NCBI GenBank assembly: GCA_963920765.1
Contig: OY987250.1
Span: 18,344,409-18,408,408 of the forward strand
Direction of reading: 5' to 3'
Length of the DNA: 64,000 bases
Source of the DNA: Ulota crispa
Lineage: Eukaryota; Streptophyta; Bryopsida; Orthotrichales; Orthotrichaceae
Position numbers and translations under genes: made by a program. Below, one piece after another: positions 35,296 to 46,740 of this stretch. The stretch's first letter is position 1. Each line of letters opens with the position of its first letter. Below the pieces are notes generated by a model. That model was given only the letters and a program-made list of their open reading frames with translations. It had not been told where the DNA came from and ran no database searches.

Positions 35296-36571
35296 ATCTA
35301 GAATCTTCTTAAAAAATTGTTGTATGTTGAAGCAACAAAGGACGCCCAAGATATAGAACACCAAGTGCCCTACAACCATGTCCATTTCCAAAATTTTGTA
35401 AAACTTTTTGGTGAAAGTTGAAACAATAAAGGATGCCCCAAATATAGAACACCAAATGCCCTCCAACCATGTGCTAGAAATCAATAAAATGCCAAGCCCC
35501 TTCTAGCAAAATATAAAAGAATAGCAATGTGACGAAAGCAATTGATATTTTTAGTTTCTAAAAGACCAAAATGATGATGCAGGTGGATTAGATTCTACTC
35601 CAATTGTGAGATATTGCTTTTTTGAATTTGTATAGTACATCAAGATTAGATTCTAGACCAATTGATTTGTGAGATATAATTTTTTTTGTAAAGTTGAATA
35701 TTGCGTTACTCATACATGTCCTACACTAACTAAAGGATAAAATAACACGTTGAGTTTGAAGGGCTTATGTACTTTTAATATACTAAAGCATTTATTAAGA
35801 ATTGCTATATGGTTGTAAATTTAGAATTCATATAAATTGAAAATATTATCTAATTACAAAGACCTATATTAATGGAATGTACACTTTGAATTTACATATT
35901 AGGCCATCATTCCCAAAAATAAGTAAAAAAATAGGCAGCTAATATTTACTCACATTTTGTTCATCATGTATAGTTCATATCTATTATTCAATAGAGACTA
36001 CTGATTAAATGTAAACAAGTCAACTTTTTGCTAGCCTTTACATATGGACTTTAGATAATTTTAAGTATAAAAAAGATCATATTAGATTAATGTGACTTAC
36101 AAGTTACAAAACTGTTTATCTATATACTTAAACCCAACTTGATGTTTTTATATTTTCAGCAGTAGATGACAAATTCACCGACAACAAATCTATTCATACA
36201 TTTTTAATTTCAAAAACCGTGTATCATGACTTAACGAGGACATTTCAAAAAAACAAAATGGTCTTGTCACTTGCTACGTATAATGTCACCATCCACAAGC
36301 AACAATGCATGTTGACATAGCATTTATAATTACGTTTGTAGTTTAAAAATCATATATATCTCCTCCATTCAAATTTGATGAAAATCGATTCTAGGAAATT
36401 CTTGGAATATTCCACCTCTTTAAAATTGTGCTCACTTTGGATTTACATCCTTTTCTATTGTTGTGAGTTGGTGACATTTACATATAATGACCATTATTCT
36501 AAATTTATTGTGTCAATTTTCAAGTTAAAAGTAATCATTTTATGTTTATCAAAATGTGTGGTATTACCCTA
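35296..36571. other. AT-rich DNA with a short direct repeat
   Basis: No gene. AAAGGATGCCCCAAATATAGAACACCA-like sequence occurs twice (near 35337 and 35427, period about 90 bp). Confidence 0.4.
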
Positions 36572-36633
36572 TAACGACCACGCGACCAAGAAATACACTG
36601 AACACCGACCACTTCCTGGTCGTGTGGTCGTTA
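36572..36633. repeat. 62-bp GC-rich hairpin
   Basis: TAACGACCACGCGACCA at 36572-36588 pairs with TGGTCGTGTGGTCGTTA at 36617-36633 with one mismatch. It stands out in AT-rich DNA and is flanked by nothing recognisable. It could be a very short inverted-repeat element or a structured regulatory site. Confidence 0.7.
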
Positions 36634-36832
36634 AAAGGTTACAAATCGAGGCAACTTTTGGACAAACCAAGGTAAAAAATGAGAAGATGTTGCAAATTAC
36701 AAAATCAAAATTGAGAAAAAAATTCAAACCAAAATAAGTATAATACAAGCTCAAAATAAGAACTAGAGTTGAGATTCTAAAAACTAGAGTTGTATTGATA
36801 ATCAAGAGTAAAATAAAGGTAGAATAAAATTG

Positions 36833-37657
36833 GGGAATTGATATATGTACCATTCCTTTTTGACTACTATAGGTTGAGAGCAGATTTGGCAAGTCTTTGC
36901 CAAATTGATTATTTTTTGAGAAAAAATCAATTTGGCATCAGATTTTGTATTTAAACAAGATTAGGCACTTCTAGAAAAAGTTGTTATTATTTAGCATTCA
37001 ACCAAAAATATTATTAGAATTAAGCCTTTCTCTAAGCATCTTCTACTTTCTAAAATTAACCCTTGGTATAAAATTTGCAATAGATTAAGCCCTCTTGGAA
37101 TCAACCTTGACCTTCCATTGTTAGCTAAGCTTAATGACTTTTATAATATTCAGCATTTCAATTTTGTGATTTGTTTGACATTGGGCATTTTTGGAGAATA
37201 ATTTATAGAATAATTAGGCAAAATTTTGGGGAATTATTTTATGCCAAATATGCTCTCAACCTACAATACTCTACCACACCTACTTCATATGGTTAATATT
37301 TACAATATTAAAGTAGGTGTGGACCATGGGCAAAACACCACTTATTTGAAAATACAATTTGTCATAGAAATAGCAACTTTAATTATGGTTTTAGCCCAAG
37401 ATTTTGTTCATAATATCAATTAAAATTTCTAAATTAAGCTTAGTTTAAATTATTATTTTTTAAATTGATACTATGAACAAGATCCGGAGCTAAAAAACAA
37501 ATACAAAGTTGGAATTTCTATGTCAAATTGTATTTTCAAATAAGTGATGTTTTTCCATGGTCCACACCTACTTTAATATAATAAACATTGACCATATACA
37601 ATAGGTGCGGATGTGTGGTAGAATGGTCATTAATGGGTGGTATATATATCAATTCCC
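36833..37657. mobile_element. Multi-layer palindromic element with GGGAATTG ends
   Basis: Outer pair: GGGAATTGATATATGTACCA (36833) and TATATCAATTCCC (ending 37657). Within it, further inverted pairs: TATAGGTTGAGAGCAGATTTG near 36873 against its complement near 37240-37265, and an inner foldback 37305-37579 (ATATTAAAGTAGGT with ACCTACTTTAATAT, arms over 60 bp). This looks like one inverted-repeat element inserted into another. Confidence 0.65.
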
Positions 37658-37793
37658 TAAAATTGGTATTGAAAAGAGTGAGGAACAATATCCTTTATGC
37701 TTCTATTTCTACTAAATTAGTTTGGTAGAAATCAAACACAAGGCAACTCCAATGCAATAATTGGAGTTGAAAGTTACTTTACTTGCCATATAA

Positions 37794-38016
37794 CCCTTGA
37801 AGGGCCCTTGGGCTCTAGAAATACCGTACCAAATACGGTTGCAATCAATATTCAAAAGTTTGAATTAGCTGAAAATTAAGTGTTACAACCATACATATTG
37901 AAGGGTTGTACGATGTGGGTGCATAATTTTTTTTGAAAAGCCCTAAAAGCAACTCAAATACGGCTGTATATACGACCATACATACGGCTAGAGATGGCCG
38001 ATGGGCCGTTCAAGGG
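37794..38016. mobile_element. TTAA-family element, 223 bp
   Basis: Ends CCCTTGAAGGGCCC and complement of CCCTTGAACGGCCC. The right flank is TTAA (38017-38020); the left is ATAA, one mutation away. Same length as the copy at 44772. Confidence 0.7.
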
Positions 38017-38020
38017 TTAA

Positions 38021-38865
38021 GCAATTTCAAGGGCAATACCTTCAGTAGCCAAAGCACTAGAAACACTTTTACAACTTTCTAATAATCTTCCAAGCTATGC
38101 TCTAGCATTAATTTTGATTAATAACTAATTAATTGGTTACCAATAGAGATTGGGTGCTCTATTGGGGTATGTAACATGCCATATCTATGACATCACTCTC
38201 CTTTTAAGCAGCAAGTGTTACAAATTGATTTATTGTTTAGTAGTAACACAAAACTTATGTCTTCATGTAAATTCTATGTAATATTTATATGGAAAGGACA
38301 TGAATAGAAACTAGAATAGGGTTGCATAAAATTGTATAAAAAAACAACAAAGAATGGTTTATCAAAAATATTAGTAGTAGAGCATAAAAACAGAAAAGAT
38401 TCATGGCTACAAAAGTAGGCAAATAGCAAAAGTAGTACAATAGGTAATTGGTTCAAAAACAAGTTATTTAGGGGAATGCTATTTCATGAGCGGGAATCCG
38501 TGAGCCGTGAGGCGGGGTTTTTAGTCAAAATAATAAATTCCACATTTATGTACATAAGGCCCTATAATTATGCATTATAAATTATTATCTCTTGAAAAAC
38601 TTGTTGCTTCCTTAATTATTTTATTGGATTTGAGTTAAGAATCCATTTTTGCTCACAAAATTTTGGATCCCCGCTCATGGCTCACCAATTTATGCTCACC
38701 AAGTAGCGTCATTAGTTGGTACCTTATTACTAATGTTGTAAGTTCATTCTCTTTTGCAAAGTTGGCTTAATTTTTGAACTTGAAGTATTAAGATTGTCAC
38801 TTTATTAGTATGTTTTATTTTTACTTGTTTAAAATTCAATATTTGCACTTGCATCAATGATTGTA
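38021..38865. other. AT-rich spacer, possible degraded element
   Basis: No gene. GAGCGGGAATCCGTGAGCC near 38489 and GGATCCCCGCTCATGGCTCA near 38666 are roughly complementary and could be ends of a degraded 210-bp element. Confidence 0.35.
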
Positions 38866-39948
38866 CAATGGGGGGAAAAATGATTGGGAACACCCTATTA
38901 TGCCATTCAAAGAACTTAGCATAAAGTAGAATATATTTGACATTTTATTTTCTAAAATCAAAATCCTATTTTTGGCAAACTATTTTACATAAAATTCTTG
39001 GTTTTACATGGGAATTGATTAAAAAATATTGGTGATGAACTTTTTAGATTTGATTGCATAAGTATGTAAGAAACATCCATACGCACATCTTTCCTTTCAA
39101 AAAGCATCTCCAAGAAGTTATAAAATTCCCTCTATAGAGATTTTAATGTTGAGGCAATCATGACCAAATTTAGTAAAATAGGTATTTATGTTTTTAAATC
39201 AGATTTTGGCAAAAGGAACATATTGTAATGCTCAAAGTTACAAACTTGATCATAGTGAACAAGTCAAATAACAAAGTCTAATTACCATAGAATAAATTCT
39301 AATTTATAAAATTTGATCATAATCATCCAAACATCAAAATCGCTATAGAAGGAATTTTAAAGCTTTTTGGAGATGCTTGTTTGAAAAAAGATGTGCGTAT
39401 GGATGTTTCTTACATGCTTGTGCAATCAAATCTTTAAAATTCATCACCAATATTTTTTAATCAATCACCATGTAAAATAGTGAATTTTATGTAAAATCAT
39501 TTACCAAATATAGAACGCCATATTTGTTAATTTGGGAACTATGTTCAAATTTGGGACTTCTGAAGGTTTAAGGTGATTATCTTAAACCTAGCTCCAAGTT
39601 TAAGCAACGTTTTTTTGGTACATGTGCCCTCAACTGAGAGGAGGAATTTGCAAGGGAAAAAATCTTAGTGACTAAGACTGAATCTGATACCTTCAAATGT
39701 GGTTTAAAATAACTTTTTGGGTTTAAGGTGAAGTTCAATTTGGAAACTACATTTTCCCAATTTAACAAATATGGCGTTATAGGGTTTTGTTTTTAGGAAC
39801 TAAATTTTAATAGGCTTACATCGGGATTGCATAGGAATACACTAAAGCACCAATGATGCAAGACAAGAAAATGTTAATTATATTCTATGTTATGCAGAAT
39901 TCCTTGAATGGCATAATAGGGTGTTCCTAATCTTTTTGTCCCTCATTG
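38866..39948. mobile_element. Tc1/mariner-like palindromic element, TA-flanked
   Basis: TA at 38864-38865 and 39949-39950. Ends CAATGGGGGG..GATTGGGAACACCC and the mirrored GGGTGTTCCTAATC..CCTCATTG; arms over 400 bp. No transposase is left. The right arm is interrupted by a separate insertion (39514-39778). The end sequence CARTGGG.GGACAAAAAG with TA target is typical of Tc1/mariner. Confidence 0.82.
39514..39778. mobile_element. AACRCCATATT-family element, 265 bp, TSD ATAG
   Basis: Terminal inverted repeats AACGCCATATTTGTTAA / TTAACAAATATGGCGTT, flanked on both sides by ATAG (39510-39513, 39779-39782). The opposite arm of the host palindrome, and its sister at 39951, give the uninterrupted sequence with one copy, confirming a 4-bp target duplication. 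Confidence 0.88.
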
Positions 39949-39950
39949 TA

Positions 39951-40827
39951 CAGTGGGTGGACAAAAAGATTGGGAACATCCAATATACCATTCAAAGAAC
40001 TTTGCATAATTACCTAGAATATAATTGACAATTTGTTGTCTTGCACCATTGGCCTTTCATTCTTATGTAATTCCAATCAAGCATACCAACTTTCAGTTCC
40101 TAAAAATTCAAACCCTATTTTTGGTGAATCATTTTACATATAATTCACGGGTTTACATGATAATTGATTAAAAAAAATTAGTGATGCAATTTTTAGATTT
40201 GATTGCATGGGCATGTAAGAAACATCCATACACACATCTCTCCTTCATACAAGTATTTTCAAAAAGCTTTAGATTTCATTCCATAGAGATTTTAATGTAG
40301 ATGTGATAGTGACCAAATTTAATAAAATAGATATATGTGTTTGGAAATTAGATTTTGGCAAAATAAACATATCATCATGCTCAAAGTTACAAACTCAATT
40401 ACACTAAAATAAGTCAAACAAAAAATCTAATTACCATATAATGATTTCTATTTTACTAAATTTGGTCATTCTCACATCTACATTAAAATCTCTATGGAAG
40501 GAAATCTAAAGCTTTTTGAAAACACTTGTATGAAGGAGAGATGTGTGTATGGATGTTTCTTACATACCCATGCAATCAAATCTAAAAAATGCATCACCAT
40601 TTTTTTTTAATCAATTATCATGTAAACCCGTGAATTATATGTAAAATGATTCACCAAAAATAGGGTTTGAATTTTTAGGAACTGAAAATTGGCATGCTTG
40701 ATTGTGATTACATAAGAATTAAAGGCCAATGGTGCAAGACAACAAATTGTAAATTATATTCTAGGTAATTATGCAGAGTCCTTTGAATGGTATATTGGGT
40801 GTTTCCAATCTTTTTGTCCCCCCACTG
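39951..40827. mobile_element. Tc1/mariner-like palindromic element abutting the previous one
   Basis: Starts CAGTGGGTGGACAAAAAG directly after the TA that closes the previous element and ends CTTTTTGTCCCCCCACTG before TA (40828-40829). Nearly full-length palindrome of 877 bp, alignable with 38866-39948. The two share a single TA, so one inserted into the target duplication of the other. Confidence 0.87.
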
Positions 40828-40969
40828 TACTTTGCGTATTGTGAGTAGTGATTTAGAAATACTGACTTCAAATACTTTGGAAATTTGATTACTTTGGATA
40901 TTGTCAGTCGACTTCTTCAATTATTTCAAGAGCATTTATAAGTAGAGAAATGTGACTTACCATGATGTT

Positions 40970-41060
40970 GCACTATATATATATATAGATATATGCATAT
41001 ATATATATATATATAGATATATATATAGATATATATGCATATATCTATATATATATAAAA
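40970..41060. repeat. TA-rich microsatellite
   Basis: TATATAGATA/TATGCATATA units over about 90 bp. Confidence 0.85.
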
Positions 41061-41427
41061 CAGAATACAATTTACCCATTTGGTGATGCTTTTACCGCAA
41101 TCCTTTTACTTATTACTACTTGGTAATTGTCTCATTGGAGAGGAAAAGGCGCCCAAAGAGGGGGTGAAATGTCACAAAGGGAGAGGAAAGAGCATATGGA
41201 TGGTGAAAAGTCATTGGAATAAATTGCCAAAAGTTATTGGAATTTTTCAAATTTGGTATTTTAAAGTATTCTAAATTTGAGGCTCTTTGCACCTCTACGT
41301 TTCTCAAATTTTGAAATTAATAAAGGAGGAGGAAGAAGAAAAGGTAGGGAAAGGACATAGGTTGTGTGCACATTCATTCTAAAAAATTGCATTTACGCAC
41401 TCTACCGGAACGATAGGCCTCATTACT
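41061..41427. other. No recognisable gene
   Basis: Short open frames on both strands (for example 41080-41274) without domain or exon evidence. Confidence 0.35.
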
Positions 41428-41429
41428 TT

Positions 41430-41501
<72 letters not shown>

Positions 41502-41508
41502 TACATAT
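41428..41508. repeat. (TA)n microsatellite
   Basis: About 35 TA units ending TACATATATACATAT, immediately before a GGGAATT-ended element. Confidence 0.93.
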
Positions 41509-41509
41509 T

Positions 41510-41916
41510 GGGAATTACTACAACAACACCCTAAATCGCTAACAAGACACCCCCTTTGAGCTTGAAATTTGATAATTTAGTGCTAGTTTTGATTTATTAA
41601 GCGGTCCATCATTCATTCAATCACAACATTATCACCTCTTTGAAAGAAATCATGACAAACACAAAAATGAAAATCAAATTTTATTGCACCAATTCTATTT
41701 TTGATATATTTTTGCTTTTATGTAACTCAAAAGTCTTATGTTTTTAGTTTGAAATTAAGCACACCAGCTTTTTTTCAATATGTCATTATAATGATAAAGG
41801 TGAAGAAATAATTTGATTCAAATAAAAAAATCAACAAAATCAGCATTAAAAATCACATTTTCATGCTCAGAGGGGGTGTCCCGTTAGCAATTTAGGGTGT
41901 CGCTGTAGTAATTCCC
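41510..41916. mobile_element. GGGAATT-ended element, complete, 407 bp
   Basis: GGGAATTACTACAACAACAC at 41510 pairs with GTGTCGCTGTAGTAATTCCC ending 41916; the pairing continues imperfectly for over 50 bp (CACCCTAAATCGCTAAC). TA-rich sequence flanks both sides. Non-coding. Confidence 0.85.
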
Positions 41917-41927
41917 TTATATATATA

Positions 41928-42235
41928 GGGAATTGCTAAAGCCACACCCAACATTGCTAACGCCACACCCCCTAGGTGTGCTTTGAGCATGAAATGGAAG
42001 AATTTAATGCAAATTTTTTCAATCCAAGTTAAAATATTTGTTTCATTTTTATCACTCTAAGGTTATATTCAAAAAATAAGGGGCTATTTGAATTTGAAAT
42101 TTAAAATAAAGGACTTTTGAATTACTTAAAGCCAAAACACATTGAAAAAAAATGATGCAATAAAATTTAACAAAAATTTGTATTTTTTCTTCTTTCATTC
42201 AAGGAGGTGGTAATGACGGGATCAAATGAAGGATG
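41928..42235. mobile_element. GGGAATT-ended element, right end not found
   Basis: Begins GGGAATTGCTAAAGCCACAC 11 bp after the previous element, separated only by TA units. Similar to the copy at 30876. Similarity fades near 42235 and no matching right terminus was seen. Confidence 0.6.
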
Positions 42236-42987
42236 GACCACTTTAATATATATTTGAAAGCAATAAGCTCTCAAATTACGTGCTAACATGGGTGCAGCGC
42301 AGCTAGATTGTGAGTGGGGAGCAGTGAGCGTTGAGCGGTGAGTAGTTAGATTTGAGCAGTAACTATTCACATTTTATTAAAAAGAAAATCATTTTTGAAT
42401 AACAAAAAATGAAGTTAGCCCATTAAATAGTAATAGACCAACTATTAAAATGAAAAGATCATCAAATAACTTGGAGGAAGAGAGCTGTTTTAGACTCATG
42501 CATTGTACAAATAAGGGTAGTAAAGGCAAACATGGTAGAAAATCTAGTTTAAGAAAATGAAAGGAAATTTGAAACAGATGATGAATGAATACTAGTCATC
42601 CAAGATCAAAAAACATTCATCCAATCATCCATCCAATTATCATCCAATGAATGAGATTATGATGTGAGCTTTAGATACATTATGTATAGGTGTACATAAA
42701 TAGAACATTAAAAAAAACCTCAAATTTCAAAGAAGCTTTGAGCTATGATATACTAGCATTTACAAGTTCACTTGCACACTATAGACCCTCTCTTTGGACC
42801 AAATAAGGGGGGAGGGGGCTAGGACCTTCCTCGGAACCAAGGAGGTCATCTTGGTCTCATTACGGGTTTTGCAAAGTGCTCCTTGGATGCTCCTCGGAAT
42901 CCAAAGAGCCCTCCTACAAAAAAAAAAAAATCAATTTTTCTTTTCAATTTTTCAAATTTTTTTTCCTAGCTTCCTATACAAGTTTAA
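42236..42987. other. No recognisable gene
   Basis: Around 42780-42930 a GC-richer piece ends in a 13-A run, superficially like a SINE tail, and shares TCCTTGGAATC.A.GAG-type words with 47965-47990. Not enough to call. Confidence 0.3.
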
Positions 42988-43807
42988 CCCCTCACTGCCC
43001 AAGGGGCCCGAATCGGGCCCATCTAAATTTTATTCAAAGATGAGCGACCTTTTTTCAAGATTTTTTTAGTGATTATTATTATTACTAAATTCTTATTGAA
43101 GTCTAGTTTCAGCATTAAGAGTCTGATTTTGAAAATGAATTAACATGATTTGTTTATTCAAGATTTTGTGCAAGGGTGTCCATTGTAAATCTTCACTTGC
43201 TAGTGTTGAGGGCTCTTGGAAATGAGCCTCAAGTACACTAGGACTTGGAGAAAAATCACATTAAAATTTCAATTTAAAAAATTGTAGAATAGATTTTGAG
43301 AAGCCGTAAATTGACTGGGGTTATACATGTTATACTTTACATACTTATATTTTTTTGAAACCCTTAGTTTTAGGTTTGAGAGGCAAAAAGATAATTGAAA
43401 GACTTCAAATCACTTTTGCAGTTTTAACACCCTCATGATCAAACATTATAATCTTTCAATCCTCAAGTGATATTGCTGTGATTTCATTAGAAGAAACCCG
43501 TGTTTTTTATAAAGGATTTTTTTGGACGTCCACTTATATTCATGTTAACAATGACATCAAATATAACATCAAGATGTTATATTTGCTGTCATTGTTGACA
43601 TGAAAACAAGTGGATGTCCAAAAAATCCGTTATGAAAAACTCAGGTTTCTTCTGGTGTTTCTTTTCCTATGCGATCTATAACATATCTACTTTGAATTTG
43701 TAAGGTTGGGCTTTAGAGAAAATTGATAAGATTGATCAAAATGCTAGCATTTTGTTCACTTTCAAGCAAATTTTGTGATACTCAAATATACTATGGGCAG
43801 TGAGGGG
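42988..43807. mobile_element. TTAA-flanked element, 820 bp
   Basis: TTAA at 42984-42987 and 43808-43811; ends CCCCTCACTGCCC, perfectly complementary over 13 bp. The interior matches the copy at 52197 (TTATTCAAG.TTTTGTGCAAG, GAAATGAGCCTCAA, CTCATGATCAAACATTA). It is longer because of the nested palindrome at 43489-43653. Confidence 0.87.
43489..43653. mobile_element. Nested 165-bp palindrome
   Basis: AGAAGAAACC at 43489 pairs with GGTTTCTTCT ending 43653; the arms run through TTTTTTGGACGTCCACTT to a centre near 43571. Absent from the sister element at 52197, which gives the empty site. Confidence 0.8.
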
Positions 43808-43811
43808 TTAA

Positions 43812-44767
43812 GCCTCTAGATTTCTTGCACAATCATTACTAGGATACATGCTATAATTTGTAGCTTTTTACGTTGATTAGAAACTTTTAAAGTTTTCTTT
43901 TTGAAACGGAGAAATGGTTTGTTATTTCAATAAGCTCTTATGCTTAACACCTAATTCCTTTACAAAAAGGAGCCAGACTTTTACTTTCTATATAGAGTAG
44001 TTTTGGTAGAAAGCTACCAATGGTTCTTAAAGCATTTTAGAATTTCTATGCATATCAAAAAGTATGTATACTTTTGTAAGGTTTGAGAGCTACATAAATT
44101 AACACTTTTAAAGTTTGCATGCCAAGGCTTACTTTCATAATGCTTCTAGAAGCAGCTCTTTGAGTTTACATGCTCTTTTGAGATTAGGGCTTGCTTTAAG
44201 ACCACGTTGCTAGATCAACTCTTGAGTATGCATGCTCTTTTGATATTACTAAAGATCAACTTGCAAAAACCTTGAGTCTGTATGCTACCATAGATTAGGA
44301 TCAACATGTAAAAATTTGAGTTTGCATGCTATGGGATAGGATCCGCTTGTAAAACCTAAGTTTGCATGCAAATGAATTATGACCTGCTTGTAATAATTTG
44401 AGTCTACATTCCAAAGATTAGGATCAACCCTTTTTCTTTTTTTTTTCTTTTTTTTAATAAAAAAACATTGAGCCCAGGCTATGGCTGCATGCCTGCATGT
44501 AGCCATGAGCTCTGAACTACAGCCTTGCCTGCTTTACCACTTTCGGAGACTACAGTGTCCCAGGTATGCTTGCTTTGACAAGCTTGCTGTAAGGTTATTC
44601 ATTCCTCAAGCAATCTTGAGGTGCTCTCCCTGCAAAGCTCGCTGCAATCCCAGGTACTATCAGGTTTCACTCGCGCAAGCTGCTATAAGCTTTCAATTGA
44701 TTCCCTGCCGTATGATTATTTTGACCTTGTAAAAACTGATGCTCTTGAAGCCATGGCTCGGAGTTGT
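43812..44767. repeat. Gene-free; diverged tandem repeat of about 55-60 bp
   Basis: From about 44060 to 44440 units with GAGTTTGCATGCT and GATTAGGATCAACTTGTAAAA recur about six times. No coding evidence. Confidence 0.6.
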
Positions 44768-44771
44768 TTAA

Positions 44772-44994
44772 CCCCTAAATGACCGAGCGACCATTGTACG
44801 TAGATGTACGCTATTGTATTTGCTACCAACAAAAAGTTTTAATTTGGGATCTTGGCTAGTTCACTAGAATCGTATTTATATACATTCTAATTTTTGTGTT
44901 GATATCAAATGTACTAGAGGTGTGGATGAATTCCAAATACCACTTATACAGCATTGAAAATAGTATGTACAATGGTTGCTTGGTCCTTTAGGGG
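44772..44994. mobile_element. TTAA-flanked element, 223 bp
   Basis: TTAA at 44768-44771 and 44995-44998. Ends CCCCTAAATGACC and complement of CCCCTAAAGGACC; the inverted repeat continues (GACCATTGTAC against CAACCATTGTAC) to about 28 bp. Confidence 0.87.
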
Positions 44995-45079
44995 TTAAAC
45001 TCTTTGGTTTTTATTTTTATTTTCTTGAAAATTGAGGCTCTTGAGCTGCGGTTTGCTCTTAGCCAGTTCTCTTTGGGTA

Positions 45080-45420
45080 TTTTATTGAAATTGATGCCCT
45101 TGAGGTGTTGGCTTGTGGTAGTTTACTCTCTGGTTATTCCATTTTCTTGAAAATTACTACCCTCTTGTGGTAATTTACTCTCTAATTATTCCATTTTCTT
45201 GAAAATTACTACCTTCTTGTGGTAATTTTCTCTCTAATTATTCCATTTTCTTGAAAATTACTACCCTCTTATGGTAATTTACTCTTTGGTTATTCCATAT
45301 TCTTGAAAATTACTACCCTCTTGTAGTAGTATACTCTCTGGTTATTCTATTTTTTTGAAAATTACTACTCTCAATCTATTGGCTTATTGCCTTCTAATTT
45401 TTGGCTATTCTAATTCTTTT
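45080..45420. repeat. Tandem repeat of about 62 bp, five to six copies
   Basis: Unit contains TTCTTGAAAATTACTACC, CTCTTGTGGTAATTTACT and CTCTAATTATTCCATTT. Confidence 0.85.
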
Positions 45421-46108
45421 ATAATTGACGCTCTCAGGCTGTTGGGTTGATACCTTTTATTTTCTAATTATTTCTTGCTCTACTCTTTATGTATTGCAAG
45501 CTTTGTTCTCTATACACACTCTCAAGATGTTACACTCTTGCTCTACCTGTATTTGCTTACTTTGCTCTATGCCTGAACATATCCTAGTGTATGCACAACC
45601 TTATATTTACACCTTGCACATGCAGGAGTTTACCTAAAAAACTCTAGTCTAGTTTTGGAATTGGTGATACTGGTCACAATGGTGGCCACACAAACCAATG
45701 CTATGCAAGTTCTTCTTACTTCTTTGAGGAGTTTTTTGTAGTTTGATTACTTTGCTATTTTGCTCTCCTTGTGAAAGCTATAACACGCATATTGGGCTTA
45801 AGACACCTGTTGTATCTCCTTTTATCTAACATTAGCTTGTTTGGATGCTTGGGATGGATACATGTGAGGTCCAATTCCTCTCGAAGACTATGGCAACTCC
45901 AACATTTCTCTACTCTACTCCTTTTACTTTCTAGAAATATGCTCTTGAAAGTTACTATTTTTTATGTCATACTAGTTTACATACCCGTTGTACCAATGGA
46001 GGAAACAACAACATCCTTGCAACAAAAAATTGTTGCAATAGCAATCTTATCACAAAATGTGCCAATTTTAAAAATTCAAATTGTTTTATCTGCAAACCGC
46101 TAGCACTA
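45421..46108. other. No recognisable gene
   Basis: Two short plus-strand frames (45425-45637, 45771-46103) rich in Leu, Ser and Cys; no domain and no exon signals. Confidence 0.35.
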
Positions 46109-46111
46109 TCC

Positions 46112-46422
46112 ATGTGCCCCAATATCCTTGTGCCCCCCTATTTGTGCCCCCCTATCTTTGTACCCCCTATCTTCATGCCCTCCTATCTTTGTGCCCCCTA
46201 TCCCATGCCCCATAATTATGTGCCCCCCCTATTTCTATGCCCCCTATCTTTGTGTTCTTCTATATTTGTGCCCTCTATCCTTGTGCCCCTACCCCATGCC
46301 CCCCTATTTCCATGCCTCCTACCATGTGCCCCCATATCCTTGTGCCCCTTCTCCTTGTGCCCCCTATCCTTGTGCCCCCTATCCTTGTGCCTCCCTATCC
46401 CTGTGCCCCCCCTATTTTTTTA
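46112..46422 (+). repeat. CCCCTATCCTTGTG minisatellite
   Basis: About 18 diverged units of 14-19 bp around TATCCTTGTGCCCCC. The proline-rich frames over it are open only because the unit lacks stops. Confidence 0.9.
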
Positions 46423-46740
46423 GTGATTTGTTATACTTTATTGTTGACTACCACTTGGTTGAGAGAAAGTGATGTGGTGTCACTTCCAGTGACCTGTTAT
46501 ACTTTATTGTTAACTACCACATGAACCATGGAGCTACTTGCTTTTATTAGCTAATGAAAATGTAAAAGGTGCAACAATAGAAAACGTAAAAGGTGTAACT
46601 TGTTAAATAAAGAAAATCTAAAAGGCACAACTTACATGCATGGAATGCAACTCATAGTTGCACTCAAACTCTTTCCTTTTCATCCAAAACAGCCCATGGG
46701 ATTCTTTTATAGATATAGATTTTGAATTTCCTCTGAAAAA

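Noticed and set aside
38489-38710. Inverted-repeat element with GAGCGGG/CCCGCTC ends
   Set aside because: The pairing is weak and no target duplication was visible; only noted in the spacer entry.
42780-42930. SINE with poly-A tail
   Set aside because: No internal promoter boxes or target duplication recognised; the A run alone is insufficient.
46112-46524. Proline/cysteine-rich frames in three phases
   Set aside because: Translation of the CCCCTATCCTTGTG minisatellite.
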